From Actinokineospora baliensis (GTDB lineage: Bacteria > Actinomycetota > Actinomycetes > Mycobacteriales > Pseudonocardiaceae): a DNA stretch of 64,000 nucleotides. The notes below the pieces were generated by a model. That model saw only the letters and a list, made by a program, of their open reading frames with translations. It searched no databases and was not told where the DNA came from. Where the stretch lies: contig NZ_JAFBCK010000001.1 in NCBI RefSeq assembly GCF_016907695.1, forward strand, positions 3,568,501 to 3,632,500, written 5' to 3'. This document shows positions 8,795 through 17,889 of the stretch, piece by piece. Numbering within the stretch: position 1 is the first letter of the stretch; each line of letters starts with the position of its first letter. The position numbers and the translations under genes were made by a program.

Positions 8795-9550
8795 TCAGAC
8801 GGGGAGCGGGACGCGGAGGGACTCCAGGACGCCCTGCCAGTAGGGCGCCCTAGTGGCCGGAACCGCAGGCACGGTCGGCCACGCGACGATGGGCCTTAGG
8901 CCGTGCAGTGCGTTGACCAGCCAAGCCTCTTTGTCGACAAGCTGGTGTGGCTGACGTCTCCGCCTGCCAACGGTGATCCCGAGCGCGTAGGCGTGCTCGA
9001 TGATGACCCGAGTCGTGACGCCATCGAGCACAGGCAGGTCTTCGTCAGGGACGCAGAGAATGTCGTTCTCCCACCAGATGAGGCTTGCTGTGGCGGACTC
9101 CAACACGTACCCGTGGTCATCGACGAGGAGTGTCTCGTCAGCGCCCGCAGCACGTGCCTGCTCGCGGATGTTGTTCAGCAGCGGTAGATCGGGCCCCTTG
9201 CGCCTGGGGTGCACCCGCTTGTCGGGCTGGTCAGCGCGGTGAATCCGGATAGCCTTGCCTATAGGTGGGGATGGCCGGACCCGAAGTTGGAACGTGCCCG
9301 CCGGCGTCAGCTCTACCCGGGGAAACCAAGCGCCCTGTTTGGGGAATGCGGCCACAACGGCAGCCCAGAACGCGGTGGTGTCCCCGTGCCCGGTCTCGGT
9401 GCTCGCCTGTTGGAAACGCCGGTGGTGCCAGTGCAGTCCGCGCACGGCGCCGTCGAGCACCAGCCAGGAGTCCGCGGCCAAGAGGTCACCGGTCTGGAGT
9501 CCGCTTCGCTGGAGCGCGCCGTCGGCGAAGACGTATTCCACAGTGGACAT
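8795..9550 (-). CDS. Class IV PLP enzyme, aminodeoxychorismate lyase-like
   Basis: 251 residues of fold-type IV PLP enzyme (PF01063), the family of branched-chain aminotransferase, D-amino acid aminotransferase and 4-amino-4-deoxychorismate lyase (PabC). Lys118 in HPRRKGPDLP is the likely PLP lysine and Glu151 in GYVLESATAS the ring-nitrogen acid; the ARAAGADETLLVDDHG block is characteristic. Because the divergent operon encodes a PabAB synthase, the lyase activity giving 4-aminobenzoate and pyruvate is the best guess, though an aminotransferase cannot be excluded. The ATG overlaps the TGA of the upstream monooxygenase by one base (TGATG), implying translational coupling. Confidence 0.8.
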   Translation of the reverse strand: MSTVEYVFADGALQRSGLQTGDLLAADSWLVLDGAVRGLHWHHRRFQQASTETGHGDTTAFWAAVVAAFPKQGAWFPRVELTPAGTFQLRVRPSPPIGKAIRIHRADQPDKRVHPRRKGPDLPLLNNIREQARAAGADETLLVDDHGYVLESATASLIWWENDILCVPDEDLPVLDGVTTRVIIEHAYALGITVGRRRRQPHQLVDKEAWLVNALHGLRPIVAWPTVPAVPATRAPYWQGVLESLRVPLPV

Positions 9551-10755
9551 CAGTACCGCCCTGACCGCTGGGGAGCCGTGCGGGGCCCGTAGGTGGCGTT
9601 CTCCAACCATGTGCCGAACCGGGGCACGACCGGCGAGAGCGCAGCCGCCGCGCGTTGCCGCGCTGATGCGTGCCAACGCTGGGGACGCAGGTGGGCCAGC
9701 GCCTCGCTGACCGCGGCGTTGTTGCGCAGCGCGGCGGCCCGGCGGCGTTCGGCGTAACCCGCGATGGCCGCTGCCTCGCGGATCGGGTTGTTGGCCGATC
9801 GAGCCAACGCGATGGCGTCCGCGGCGTCGAACGCGTCGGCGATTCCGCTGTTCATCCCGCGCGCGCCCAGCGGCGGGAACAGGTGCGCCGCCTCGCCCGC
9901 CAGCAGCACCCGGCCGTGCGGGTCGGCGAACCGGTCCGCGATGACCTGGTTGAACCGGTAGCTGGAGATCCACAGGATGTTCTCCAGGTGACGCCGGTCG
10001 ACCACGTTCGGCAGCCACCGCCGCACCGCCTCCGGCGCGCTGAACTCGGCTTCGGTGTCCTGCGGGGCGCACTGCACGTCGATCTGGAACCCGCCCGCGA
10101 ACGGCACCGTCATCACGTGCCTGCCGCCCAGGGCCGGGTGGTGGTAGTGGAACAGCCGCTCGTGGGGGAAGTCCGGGTCGGCGATGTCGACGGTCGTGTG
10201 GAATCCCTCAGATCTCCCGCCCGACATGGTGATACCCGCCGCGCGCCGCACCGTCGACCTGGCCCCGTCCGCGGCGACGACGTGGCTGCCGCTGAAGGTC
10301 CGGCCGTCCGCGGTGACCACGTCGACGCCGGTCGGGTCGACCCGCACCCGCTCGACCCGGGCACCCCAGTACACGCTCGCGCCCACCTGCTCGCAGGTCT
10401 TGCGCAAGAACCGCTCGGTGTCCACTTGGCGCAGACTCGTGAACGGCGGCTCGGCGTCGGCGGCGGGCTTGGGGTAGGTCTTCGCGAAGACCTCCCGACC
10501 GCGGTAGAGCGTCCGCTTGGTGTGCCACACCACGCCGAAGCCGGTCAGTTCGGCCGCCAGCCCCGGCGCGCCGGAATCCAGCAGGCGCAAGGACTCCCGG
10601 TGCACGAACAGCGCGCGGCTGCCCGGCCTGGCGCGGTCCTCGTCGTCGGCCTCCAGCACCGCGACGGGCAGGCCGACCGAGCGCAGGGCGATCGCCGCGG
10701 ACAGGCCCACCGGGCCTGCGCCGACGACGAGGACGGGGTTCTCCTGGGTGACCAC
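9550..10755 (-). CDS. FAD-dependent aromatic monooxygenase
   Basis: 401 residues from the GTG at 10755 (GAGGAC just upstream); an ATG at 10806 would add 17 residues but lacks a ribosome binding site. FAD motifs: VLVVGAGPVGLSAAIAL near the N-terminus, VVAADGARSTVRRA (DG motif), and GRVLLAGEAAHLFPPLGARGMN. This is a class A flavin hydroxylase distinct from the PobA-type enzyme at 5402. Possible roles are a second ring hydroxylation or an oxidative decarboxylation of an aminobenzoate; the sequence does not decide. It is the first gene of the leftward operon, divergent from the DAHP synthase gene. Confidence 0.82.
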   Translation of the reverse strand: MVTQENPVLVVGAGPVGLSAAIALRSVGLPVAVLEADDEDRARPGSRALFVHRESLRLLDSGAPGLAAELTGFGVVWHTKRTLYRGREVFAKTYPKPAADAEPPFTSLRQVDTERFLRKTCEQVGASVYWGARVERVRVDPTGVDVVTADGRTFSGSHVVAADGARSTVRRAAGITMSGGRSEGFHTTVDIADPDFPHERLFHYHHPALGGRHVMTVPFAGGFQIDVQCAPQDTEAEFSAPEAVRRWLPNVVDRRHLENILWISSYRFNQVIADRFADPHGRVLLAGEAAHLFPPLGARGMNSGIADAFDAADAIALARSANNPIREAAAIAGYAERRRAAALRNNAAVSEALAHLRPQRWHASARQRAAAALSPVVPRFGTWLENATYGPRTAPQRSGRY

Positions 10756-10933
10756 GTCCTCATTTTTCGTATTCGACCGCGTGCCGAGAGCCGTTGACAG
10801 GAACATGCCAACGCGACGGAGTCGGCGCGGTCGGTGTCAACACTGGAGGACGCGGCGGTGGCTCGTCGGTCGGGTGAGTGTGTCAGGCGAATGTGGAGAG
10901 TCGTATCAACGCTTCTTGTTACGGGGGACGGGC
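10756..10933. promoter_or_regulatory. Divergent promoter region of the two cluster operons
   Basis: The 178-bp gap between the leftward monooxygenase operon and the rightward DAHP synthase operon must contain both promoters. No clear -10/-35 pair was identified; TTCGTATTCGACCG at about 10766-10779 is the most AT-rich spot. Confidence 0.4.
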
Positions 10934-12136
10934 GTGCAACGATCGCGATGGCAGCCAGGTTCTTGGCGGGGGTTGACGGTCGACCAGCGGCCCCCGTGGC
11001 CGGACCAGGATGAACTGGCCGAGGCGTCGCTGAGGTTGCGCGGCCTGCCCGGTCTGACCGCGGCGGGTGAGGCGGCGGCGCTGCGCGCCAGGCTCGCCGA
11101 AGTGGCCGCCGGGCGCGAGTTCATCTTGCAGGGCGGGGATTGCGCGGAACCGCTGGGCGTCGAGGGTGTCATCGCCGCCCGCGCCCGCCACGGGGCCCTG
11201 CACGAGTTGGCCGACCGGCTGCGGACCTGGCTCGGCGTTCCCGTGGTCCGGATCGGTCGGCTGGCCGGTCAGTACGGCAAACCGAGGTCCGCACCCACCG
11301 AGGTGGTCGACGGCCGCGAGCTGCCCAGCTACCGGGGCGACATCGTCAACGGCGCGGAGCCGACCGAGGCGGCGCGGCGCCCGGATCCGCAGCGGCTGCT
11401 GCGCGCCTACGACTCGGCCGCCGCGGTGGTCGCCGAACTGCGCCGATTACCCGGTCCGGACCGGTTGTGGACCAGCCACGAGGCGCTCGTCCTGGAGTAC
11501 GAGCAGGCGCTGACCCGGCGCGACCCCGAGACCGGCACCTGGACCCTGCGGTCCACCCACTTCCCCTGGCTGGGTGAACGCACCCGGCGCACCGACGGCG
11601 CCCACGTCGAGTTCCTCTCCGGGCTGGCCAACCCGATCGGCGCCAAGGTGGGTCCCACGGCCACGCCCGACGAGCTGCTGCGGTTGTGCGAGCGGCTGGA
11701 CCCGGGGCGCGAGCCGGGCAGGCTCACCCTGATCACCCGCATGGGGGCGGGTGCCGTCGCCGAGGTGCTGCCCCCGTTGGCCGCCGCGGTGCGCGCGGCG
11801 GGTCATCCGGTGGTGTGGATGTGCGATCCCATGCACGGCAACACCATCCGCGCGTCCAGCGGGGTGAAGACCCGCCTGGTCGGGGACATCGTCTTCGAGC
11901 TGGCCCGGTTCACCGAGGTGCTGCTCGAGCTGGGGGAGTGGCCAGGCGGGGTGCACCTGGAGATCGGCGACCACGACATCACCGAGTGCCTGGGCGCGGG
12001 TGGCGCCACTGAGCCGTCCCAGCTGCTCAAGGCGTACCGGACGTTGTGCGACCCGAGGTTGAGCGTGCCGCAAGCGCACCAGGTGCTCACCGAGATCCAG
12101 CAACTGCTCGCCGCGCCCGCGCCGGTCACCGCGTAG
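10934..12136 (+). CDS. Class II 3-deoxy-7-phosphoheptulonate (DAHP) synthase
   Basis: 400 residues of class II DAHP synthase, the first shikimate enzyme (PEP + erythrose 4-phosphate). Diagnostic blocks are FILQGGDCAEPLG, VVRIGRLAGQYGKPRS, SGLANPIGAKVGPTATP and MCDPMHGNTIRASSG, which include the metal Cys and the PEP-binding residues. At ~400 residues it is the short form found in secondary-metabolite clusters (PhzC-like), lacking the extended N-terminus of mycobacterial AroG; it would raise chorismate supply for the adjacent PabAB. The GTG at 10934 is preceded by GGGGGAC and gives the family length. Codon 172 is TTA (11447-11449). It leads a five-gene rightward operon. Confidence 0.92.
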   Translation: MQRSRWQPGSWRGLTVDQRPPWPDQDELAEASLRLRGLPGLTAAGEAAALRARLAEVAAGREFILQGGDCAEPLGVEGVIAARARHGALHELADRLRTWLGVPVVRIGRLAGQYGKPRSAPTEVVDGRELPSYRGDIVNGAEPTEAARRPDPQRLLRAYDSAAAVVAELRRLPGPDRLWTSHEALVLEYEQALTRRDPETGTWTLRSTHFPWLGERTRRTDGAHVEFLSGLANPIGAKVGPTATPDELLRLCERLDPGREPGRLTLITRMGAGAVAEVLPPLAAAVRAAGHPVVWMCDPMHGNTIRASSGVKTRLVGDIVFELARFTEVLLELGEWPGGVHLEIGDHDITECLGAGGATEPSQLLKAYRTLCDPRLSVPQAHQVLTEIQQLLAAPAPVTA

Positions 12137-12157
12137 GCCCCACAGCCGGAGCTGCTC

Positions 12158-14242
12158 ATGCGAACCCTGTTGGTAGACAACTTCGACTCTTACACCTACA
12201 ACCTCTTCCAGCTCATAGCGGGCGTGAACGGCATAGAGCCTGTTGTGCGCAGGAACGATGACCTGGCCGGAGTCGACTTCACCGACTTCGACAACATCGT
12301 GATCTCACCCGGGCCGGGGCACGCGGGACGGGACAGGGACTTCGGCGGAAGCGCGAGAGTGCTTGCCGAGACACGACTACCCGTGCTGGGCGTGTGCTTA
12401 GGCCATCAAGGCATCGCGGTCTTAGAGGGCGCGGTAGTAGACCTGGCTCCTCGCGCGCGACACGGCTTCGTCTCGCAGGTCGAGCATGACGGCAAGGGCA
12501 TCTTCGCCGGACTACCGCAGGGGTTCGACGTTGTGCGCTACCACTCGTTGGCGGTGGCGGAACCGCTGCCGCCAACGCTGGAGGTGACAGCCCGCGCGGA
12601 AGACGGTGTCGTCATGGGGCTTCGGCACCGCCATCGGCCTTTATGGGGAGTCCAGTTCCACCCGGAATCGATATGTAGCCAGTTCGGCCACGAACTCTTG
12701 GCCAACTTCGCGGACTTGACCCGCCAGGGCGCGCAGCGCGAACGTGTCACCGCAGTGCCACGGCCGCCGGTGGTGTCGACTCCCTCCGCGGCGAGGAAGT
12801 ACTTCCTGCACGTCTCGGCCGTGGACGAGCCGGTGGACACGGAGGCCGCGTTCGCGGGGTTGTTCGGCGAGTCCGACGAGGCGTTCTGGCTCGACAGCTC
12901 GCACGTGGAGGCGGGCCGCTCGCGGTTCTCCTTCTTCGGCGACGCCGCCGGTCCGCACGCGGAGTCCGTGTCATACCGGGTCGGGGGGCCGGTCCTGGTA
13001 CGGGTGGGCGGGGCGGAGCGCGAAGAACCGGGCACGGTGTTCGACTACCTGCAGCGCGAGCTGTCCGCGCGGCAGGTGGTGTCCGATGTGGACCTGCCGT
13101 TCGACTTCCAGTGCGGCTATGTCGGGTACTTCGGCTACGAGCTCAAGGCGGATCTCGGCGCTCCCGGGCCGCACCGGCCCAGCACACCGGACGCGTACTG
13201 GCTCTTCGCCGACCGGCAGGTGGCCGTCGACCACGAGACCGGGCGGTCCTACGCGCTCGCGCTCAGCGACGAGAGCGCCGCCTCCGAGTCCGCTGCACAG
13301 GCGTGGGTGGAGTCGGTGTCGCGGTCACTGCGCGGCTTCGGCGGGACGGCAGCGGCACCCGTGGAGCGGCGACAGGTGCGCGTCGACGTCGAACCGTGGC
13401 TGCGCACCGACCGCGGCCGCTACCTCGACGACATCGCCGAGAGCCAGCGGCAACTGGTCGCGGGGGAGAGCTACGAGATCTGCCTGACCAACATGGCCAC
13501 GGTCCCCGCGACCACCAGCGGGTTCGACCTCTACCGCGACCTCCGCCGCGGCAACCCCGCCCCCTACGCGGCGTACCTGCGGCTGGGCCGGGCCGAGGAC
13601 GGCGTGGAGATCGCCTGCTCGTCGCCGGAGCGGTTCCTCAATATCGGCGCCGACCGGGTGGTGGAGACCAAGCCGATCAAGGGCACGGCACCGCGCGGGC
13701 GGACCCCGTCGGAGGACCTGCTGCTGCGCGCGGAGCTGGCGGGCAGCGCCAAGACCCGCGCCGAGAACCTGATGATCGTCGACCTGCTGCGCAACGACCT
13801 CGGTCGGGTCTGCGAGGTCGGCTCGGTGCACGTGCCACGGTTGATGGCGGTGGAGAGCTACGCCACGGTGCACCAGCTGGTCAGCACCGTGCGCGGGACG
13901 CTGCGCGCCGACACCGACGTGCTCGACTGCGTGCGCGCCTGCTTCCCCGGCGGGTCGATGACCGGGGCGCCGAAGCTGCGCACCATGGAGATCATCGACC
14001 GGCTGGAGACCGGGCCGCGCGGGGTCTACTCCGGGGCGATCGGGTTCCTGGCCTGCAACGGCACCGCGGACCTCAACATCGTCATCCGCACCGGCGTGCT
14101 GCGCGAGGGCCAGTGGCAGGTCGGTGCGGGCGGCGCGATCGTGCTCGACTCCGACCCGGCGGAGGAGTTCGCCGAGATGGAACTCAAGGCGGGCGCCTGG
14201 CTGGCGGCCCACACCCAGCTCGACACCGAGGCGGTGGCTTGA
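12158..14242 (+). CDS. pabAB: Fused aminodeoxychorismate synthase PabAB
   Basis: 694 residues. The N-terminal class I glutamine amidotransferase (about 1-190) has the triad Cys80 (GVCLGHQG), His168 and Glu170 (FHPES). The C-terminal chorismate-binding domain (about 215-690) carries PIKGTAPRG with Lys508, the lysine that in PabB attacks chorismate C2; TrpE has Ala there. So 4-amino-4-deoxychorismate is the expected product. PabA-PabB fusions are typical of secondary metabolism (candicidin, chloramphenicol). Two TTA codons lie side by side in the amidotransferase half (12398-12400, next to the catalytic Cys codon, and 12422-12424). That half also uses fewer GC-ending codons than the PabB half. 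Stop overlaps the next start (TGATG). Confidence 0.93.
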   Translation: MRTLLVDNFDSYTYNLFQLIAGVNGIEPVVRRNDDLAGVDFTDFDNIVISPGPGHAGRDRDFGGSARVLAETRLPVLGVCLGHQGIAVLEGAVVDLAPRARHGFVSQVEHDGKGIFAGLPQGFDVVRYHSLAVAEPLPPTLEVTARAEDGVVMGLRHRHRPLWGVQFHPESICSQFGHELLANFADLTRQGAQRERVTAVPRPPVVSTPSAARKYFLHVSAVDEPVDTEAAFAGLFGESDEAFWLDSSHVEAGRSRFSFFGDAAGPHAESVSYRVGGPVLVRVGGAEREEPGTVFDYLQRELSARQVVSDVDLPFDFQCGYVGYFGYELKADLGAPGPHRPSTPDAYWLFADRQVAVDHETGRSYALALSDESAASESAAQAWVESVSRSLRGFGGTAAAPVERRQVRVDVEPWLRTDRGRYLDDIAESQRQLVAGESYEICLTNMATVPATTSGFDLYRDLRRGNPAPYAAYLRLGRAEDGVEIACSSPERFLNIGADRVVETKPIKGTAPRGRTPSEDLLLRAELAGSAKTRAENLMIVDLLRNDLGRVCEVGSVHVPRLMAVESYATVHQLVSTVRGTLRADTDVLDCVRACFPGGSMTGAPKLRTMEIIDRLETGPRGVYSGAIGFLACNGTADLNIVIRTGVLREGQWQVGAGGAIVLDSDPAEEFAEMELKAGAWLAAHTQLDTEAVA

Positions 14243-15723
14243 TGAACCTCGCGGCGCGATTACGCCAACGGTCCACGGAGGCGGGGTGGGACCACCTGCC
14301 CGCGTTCCACACCCCGGACCGGGACTACACCCACGGCGAGGTGCACGACCTGGCCGCTCGCGCCGCGTCAGTGCTCTCGCAACGCGGCGTCGGCGAGCGC
14401 GACCGGGTGCTGATCGCTCTTTCGGACTCCATCGCCTGGGTTGTGACGTTCCTCGCGGTTGCTCGCCTCGGTGGCACAGCGGTCCCGGTGAATCCTGGTC
14501 TTACCGCCCAGGACCACTGCTTCCAGCTAGAGGACTGCGCTGCCAAGCTGATGGTGGCCGATGAGTCCCTGCGCGACCGAGCTCCCGCGTTCCTGTCATC
14601 GCAAGACCTGCTGTCACTCGCCGAAAGCACTACGGCTGCGGACGCGGTGGAGACCGACGCGCCGCTCTATGTCTACTACACCTCTGGGACCACTGGCCGT
14701 CCTAAAGGCGTTGTGTACGGACAGGACAGTCTTGAGATCTACCACCAGGCAGTAGGGCAAGGCGCGTTCGCGATCACCTCGGCAGACGTGACGCTGTCGG
14801 TGTCGAAGATGTACTTCGGGTACGGGTTCAACAACACCTTCGTCTTCCCGCTGCACACGGGCTCATCCGCTGTGCTGTTGGAAGAGCGGCCGACTCCTGA
14901 GGTGGCGCAGGATTTCGTGGCCCGGTTCGGCGTCACGCTGCTCTACTCGGTGCCGTCCTGGTACGCCCGTCTGATCGCGGAAGCCGACTCGGCGGCGTTC
15001 GGTTCCGTGCGAGCTGCCGTGTCCGGTGGCGAGGCCCTGACGGCTGATCTCGCGGGCAAGGTGGGCAAGTTCCTCGACGCACCCCTGCTGAACCAGTTGG
15101 GTGCAACCGAGGTTGGCTGCGCCATCACAGCCAACACCATCCACCACGACCGGCCCGGTTCCATAGGCAAGCCAGTCGGCTCGCTGGAAATCGAGGTGCG
15201 TGACTCGGCCGGGCGGCTAGTCGCCAATGGCGAACGCGGCGAACTGTGGGTGCGGCCGGTACAGATGCGGGAGTACCTGAACCTGCCCACGGAGACCGCG
15301 GAAGTACTACGGGCCGGGTGGTTCCGCACACGTGACCTCGTGGTGCGCGAGCCGGACGGCACCTACACGCACTTCGGCCGCGCGGACGACATGGAGATGG
15401 TCGGCGGGATCACGGTGGCCCCGACGGAGATAGAGGCCGTGTTGAGCAGCCATCCCGAGGTACGTGAAGCCGGGGTCGTAGCCGTACCCGACGAGTTGGG
15501 GCAGACGAAGCTAAGAGCGTTCGTGGTTCCCTACGCCGCCGAACCGCCTAGCGGGCTCGCGGAGGACCTCATCGAGCTCACACGGGCCCGGTTGGCCGCC
15601 TTCAAGGTGCCGCGCAGTGTCCACACCGTACCCGGCCTGCCCAGGACTCCCAGCGGGAAACTCCGCCGCTACCTGCTGCGCCAGCAGGCCGCCGAGCTCT
15701 GGAAGGGCGCCGACAATGCTTGA
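14242..15723 (+). CDS. Benzoate-CoA ligase-like adenylate-forming enzyme
   Basis: 493 residues of the ANL superfamily, closest in appearance to benzoate/4-hydroxybenzoate-CoA ligases. Motifs: YYTSGTTGRPKGVVY (phosphate loop), QLGATEVG (A5), FGRADDMEMVGGITVAPTEIE (A8) and PRTPSGKLRR with the A10 lysine. It would activate an aromatic acid, here plausibly 4-aminobenzoate or a decorated derivative, to an acyl-AMP and then a thioester. No carrier protein is encoded nearby, so CoA is the likelier acceptor. The ATG overlaps the pabAB stop (TGATG), and codon 7 is TTA (14260-14262). Confidence 0.87.
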   Translation: MNLAARLRQRSTEAGWDHLPAFHTPDRDYTHGEVHDLAARAASVLSQRGVGERDRVLIALSDSIAWVVTFLAVARLGGTAVPVNPGLTAQDHCFQLEDCAAKLMVADESLRDRAPAFLSSQDLLSLAESTTAADAVETDAPLYVYYTSGTTGRPKGVVYGQDSLEIYHQAVGQGAFAITSADVTLSVSKMYFGYGFNNTFVFPLHTGSSAVLLEERPTPEVAQDFVARFGVTLLYSVPSWYARLIAEADSAAFGSVRAAVSGGEALTADLAGKVGKFLDAPLLNQLGATEVGCAITANTIHHDRPGSIGKPVGSLEIEVRDSAGRLVANGERGELWVRPVQMREYLNLPTETAEVLRAGWFRTRDLVVREPDGTYTHFGRADDMEMVGGITVAPTEIEAVLSSHPEVREAGVVAVPDELGQTKLRAFVVPYAAEPPSGLAEDLIELTRARLAAFKVPRSVHTVPGLPRTPSGKLRRYLLRQQAAELWKGADNA

Positions 15724-17251
15724 GACCAGCCGGGTGTTCCACATCGGACAGATGTTCCAGGACGCGGCGGTGCGCTACGGGCACGTGACCGTCACCCTGG
15801 ACCAGCCGCTGGAACTCGCGCCCGAGCTGGGCGTCGACCTCACCGTGGGTCAGCTCGCCGACCTGGTCGACGAGCTGGCGGCGCGCCTGGCCGCCGCCGG
15901 GGTGCGGGCCGGGGACAAGATCGCGATCCACAAGACGGACAACTTCGACATCGCGGTGCTCGCCTGCGCGGCCGCGCGGATCGGCGCGGTCCCGGCGATG
16001 CTCTCGCCCGCGCTGGACCCCCAGGTCGTCGCCGCCCTGCTCGCCCGGCTGGACCGGCCATGGCTGCTCACCGACCCGGCCAAGCTCGACACCATGGCGC
16101 TGGACCGGGACACGGTGCGCGGCGTGCTGTTCTCCACCGGCGAGGACAACGGATCCCTGGACCGGTTCGCGGGCGCGCCCCGGCAGCGACCTGTGCGCAC
16201 CGGCCCGCTGGAGCCCGCGCTGATCACGCACAGCTCCGGCACCACCGGCCTGCCCAAGCTCGCCGTGCACTGCGCGCGCGCCATGTGGTTCCGGCTGCTG
16301 CCGCAGAAGCTGGTCGCGCTGCCGATCCGCCGGGTGGAGACGGTCGCGTTCTGCATGACGTTCGTGCACTCGCGCTTCTACCACGCGCTCGGTGTGTTCC
16401 TGGCCTACGGCAACCCGCTGGTGATCGCGGTGTCGCCGGACCCGGCCACGATCGGCCCGCTGTTCGTCCGCACCCGCCCCGGGCTGCTGGAGACCCAGCC
16501 GAACACGTTCATCGAGTGGGAGTACATGGACACCGCCGCCGGGCGGCCGCTGTCGAGCGTGCGCTACTACAGCGCCACCTTCGACGCCATGCACCCGCGA
16601 ACGATCCGCAGGCTGCTCGACGCCTCCGACCGGCGCGACCCGATGTTCTTCCAGTTCTACGGCCAGTCCGAGACCGGCCCCGTGTCCTGCCAGTGGTACA
16701 CCCGCGCCTCCGCAGAGCACGCCGACGGCCGCTGCGTCGGCCTGCCGCTGCCCGGGTTCGTGCGGGTGCGCATCACCGGCACCGACGGCCGCCCGGTGCC
16801 GCGCGGGCGGATCGGCTACATCGAGGTCCGCAACCGCAGCCGGGCGCTGACCTACCACGGCGAGGACGAGCGCTGGCGGGCGCAGCTCAACGACGGCTGG
16901 TGGCGGATGGGCGACATGGGCAAGCTCGACGGCCGGGGCCGCCTGCACCTGATGGACCGCGAGGTCGACCAGATCGACGACGTCGACTCCAACCTGGAGA
17001 TCGAGGACATCCTCATGTCCCGCCTGGCCGACCTGCGCGAGGTCGTCATCATCCCCGGCACCGACAACCGCCCAACCCCGGTCGTCTGCACCCGCGACGA
17101 AGCCCCGCTCGACGCCGCCGCCTGGGCAGCCGCCGTGCACGACCTCGGCACCCTCGCCGACCCCATCCACCTGCCCTTCCACGAAGTACCGCGGACGTCG
17201 ACGTGGAAGGTCCGCCGCCCGGAGCTCATCCGCAAACTGCGAGAGGCCTGA
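15716..17251 (+). CDS. Second adenylate-forming (AMP-binding) enzyme
   Basis: 511 residues of ANL superfamily. THSSGTTGLPKLAVH is the phosphate loop, FYGQSETGP the A5 motif, GWWRMGDMGKLD the A7 region and STWKVRRPEL the A10 lysine region. It differs clearly from the preceding ligase: the C-terminal hinge reads MDREVDQIDDVDSNLEIED instead of the usual GRxDD motif, so activity or acceptor specificity may differ. Two ligases side by side suggest either two acids joined together or activation followed by amide/ester formation. The ATG at 15716 overlaps the previous gene by 8 bp and the stop overlaps the next ATG (TGATG). Confidence 0.82.
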   Translation: MLETSRVFHIGQMFQDAAVRYGHVTVTLDQPLELAPELGVDLTVGQLADLVDELAARLAAAGVRAGDKIAIHKTDNFDIAVLACAAARIGAVPAMLSPALDPQVVAALLARLDRPWLLTDPAKLDTMALDRDTVRGVLFSTGEDNGSLDRFAGAPRQRPVRTGPLEPALITHSSGTTGLPKLAVHCARAMWFRLLPQKLVALPIRRVETVAFCMTFVHSRFYHALGVFLAYGNPLVIAVSPDPATIGPLFVRTRPGLLETQPNTFIEWEYMDTAAGRPLSSVRYYSATFDAMHPRTIRRLLDASDRRDPMFFQFYGQSETGPVSCQWYTRASAEHADGRCVGLPLPGFVRVRITGTDGRPVPRGRIGYIEVRNRSRALTYHGEDERWRAQLNDGWWRMGDMGKLDGRGRLHLMDREVDQIDDVDSNLEIEDILMSRLADLREVVIIPGTDNRPTPVVCTRDEAPLDAAAWAAAVHDLGTLADPIHLPFHEVPRTSTWKVRRPELIRKLREA

Positions 17252-17889
17252 TGGACGACAGCTTCCTCACCGAGACCAGGTCGTCCTACGACAAGGTCGC
17301 GCCCTCCTACGCTCGACTCGTCCCGGGCGTCGAGACCAGCGCCATCGACCGCGCCCTGCTCCGCGCGTTCGCCGACGTGGTCGCGGGCCCGGTGGTCGAG
17401 GTCGGCTGCGGCACCGGCCGGGTCGCCGCGTACCTCGACGCCATCGGCCTCGACGTGTTCGGTGTGGACCTCTCACCCGGCATGCTCGCCGTCGCCAGAC
17501 GGGACCACCCCGGCCTGCGCTTCATCGAGGGGTCCATCCTGGACCTGGCCCTGCCGGACTCCTCGGTGGCGGGCGTGGTCGCCTGGTACTCGATCATCCA
17601 CCTGCCGCCGGACCGGGTGCCGATGGCCTTCGCCGAGTTCGCCCGCATCCTGCGCCCCGGCGGCCACCTGCAGCTCGCCTTCCACATCGGCGACCAGCGC
17701 AACCGCAGGACCGAGGGCTACGGCCACGAGGACATCACCCTGGACGTCTACCTCCTGCCTGTCGACCGCATCGTCACCCTGCTCGGCGAAGCGGGCTTCG
17801 AGCTCTGCCACACGACCGTGCTGGAACCCGAGGCGTACTTCACCAGCACCGTCCCCCAAGCCCGCCTACTCGCGCGGCGCCCCGGGTAA
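17251..17889 (+). CDS. Class I SAM-dependent methyltransferase
   Basis: 212 residues with a Methyltransf_11/25-type Rossmann domain. Motif I is VVEVGCGTGRVAAYL, motif II GVDLSPGMLAVARR, and the post-IV stretch is VVAWYSIIHLPPDRV. The N-terminus SYDKVAPSYARL is typical of small-molecule methyltransferases. It has no winged-helix domain, unlike the methyltransferase at 7759. The target may be an O, N or C atom of the cluster product. It is the last gene of the DAHPS-pabAB-ligase-ligase operon, coupled by TGATG. Its 3' end overlaps the converging exporter gene by 24 bp. Confidence 0.85.
   Translation: MDDSFLTETRSSYDKVAPSYARLVPGVETSAIDRALLRAFADVVAGPVVEVGCGTGRVAAYLDAIGLDVFGVDLSPGMLAVARRDHPGLRFIEGSILDLALPDSSVAGVVAWYSIIHLPPDRVPMAFAEFARILRPGGHLQLAFHIGDQRNRRTEGYGHEDITLDVYLLPVDRIVTLLGEAGFELCHTTVLEPEAYFTSTVPQARLLARRPG

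Noticed and set aside
10934..14242. Phenazine-type (PhzC/PhzE) cluster
   Set aside because: The synthase has the PabB lysine motif PIKGT, and no PhzD, PhzF, PhzG or PhzA/B-like genes are present.
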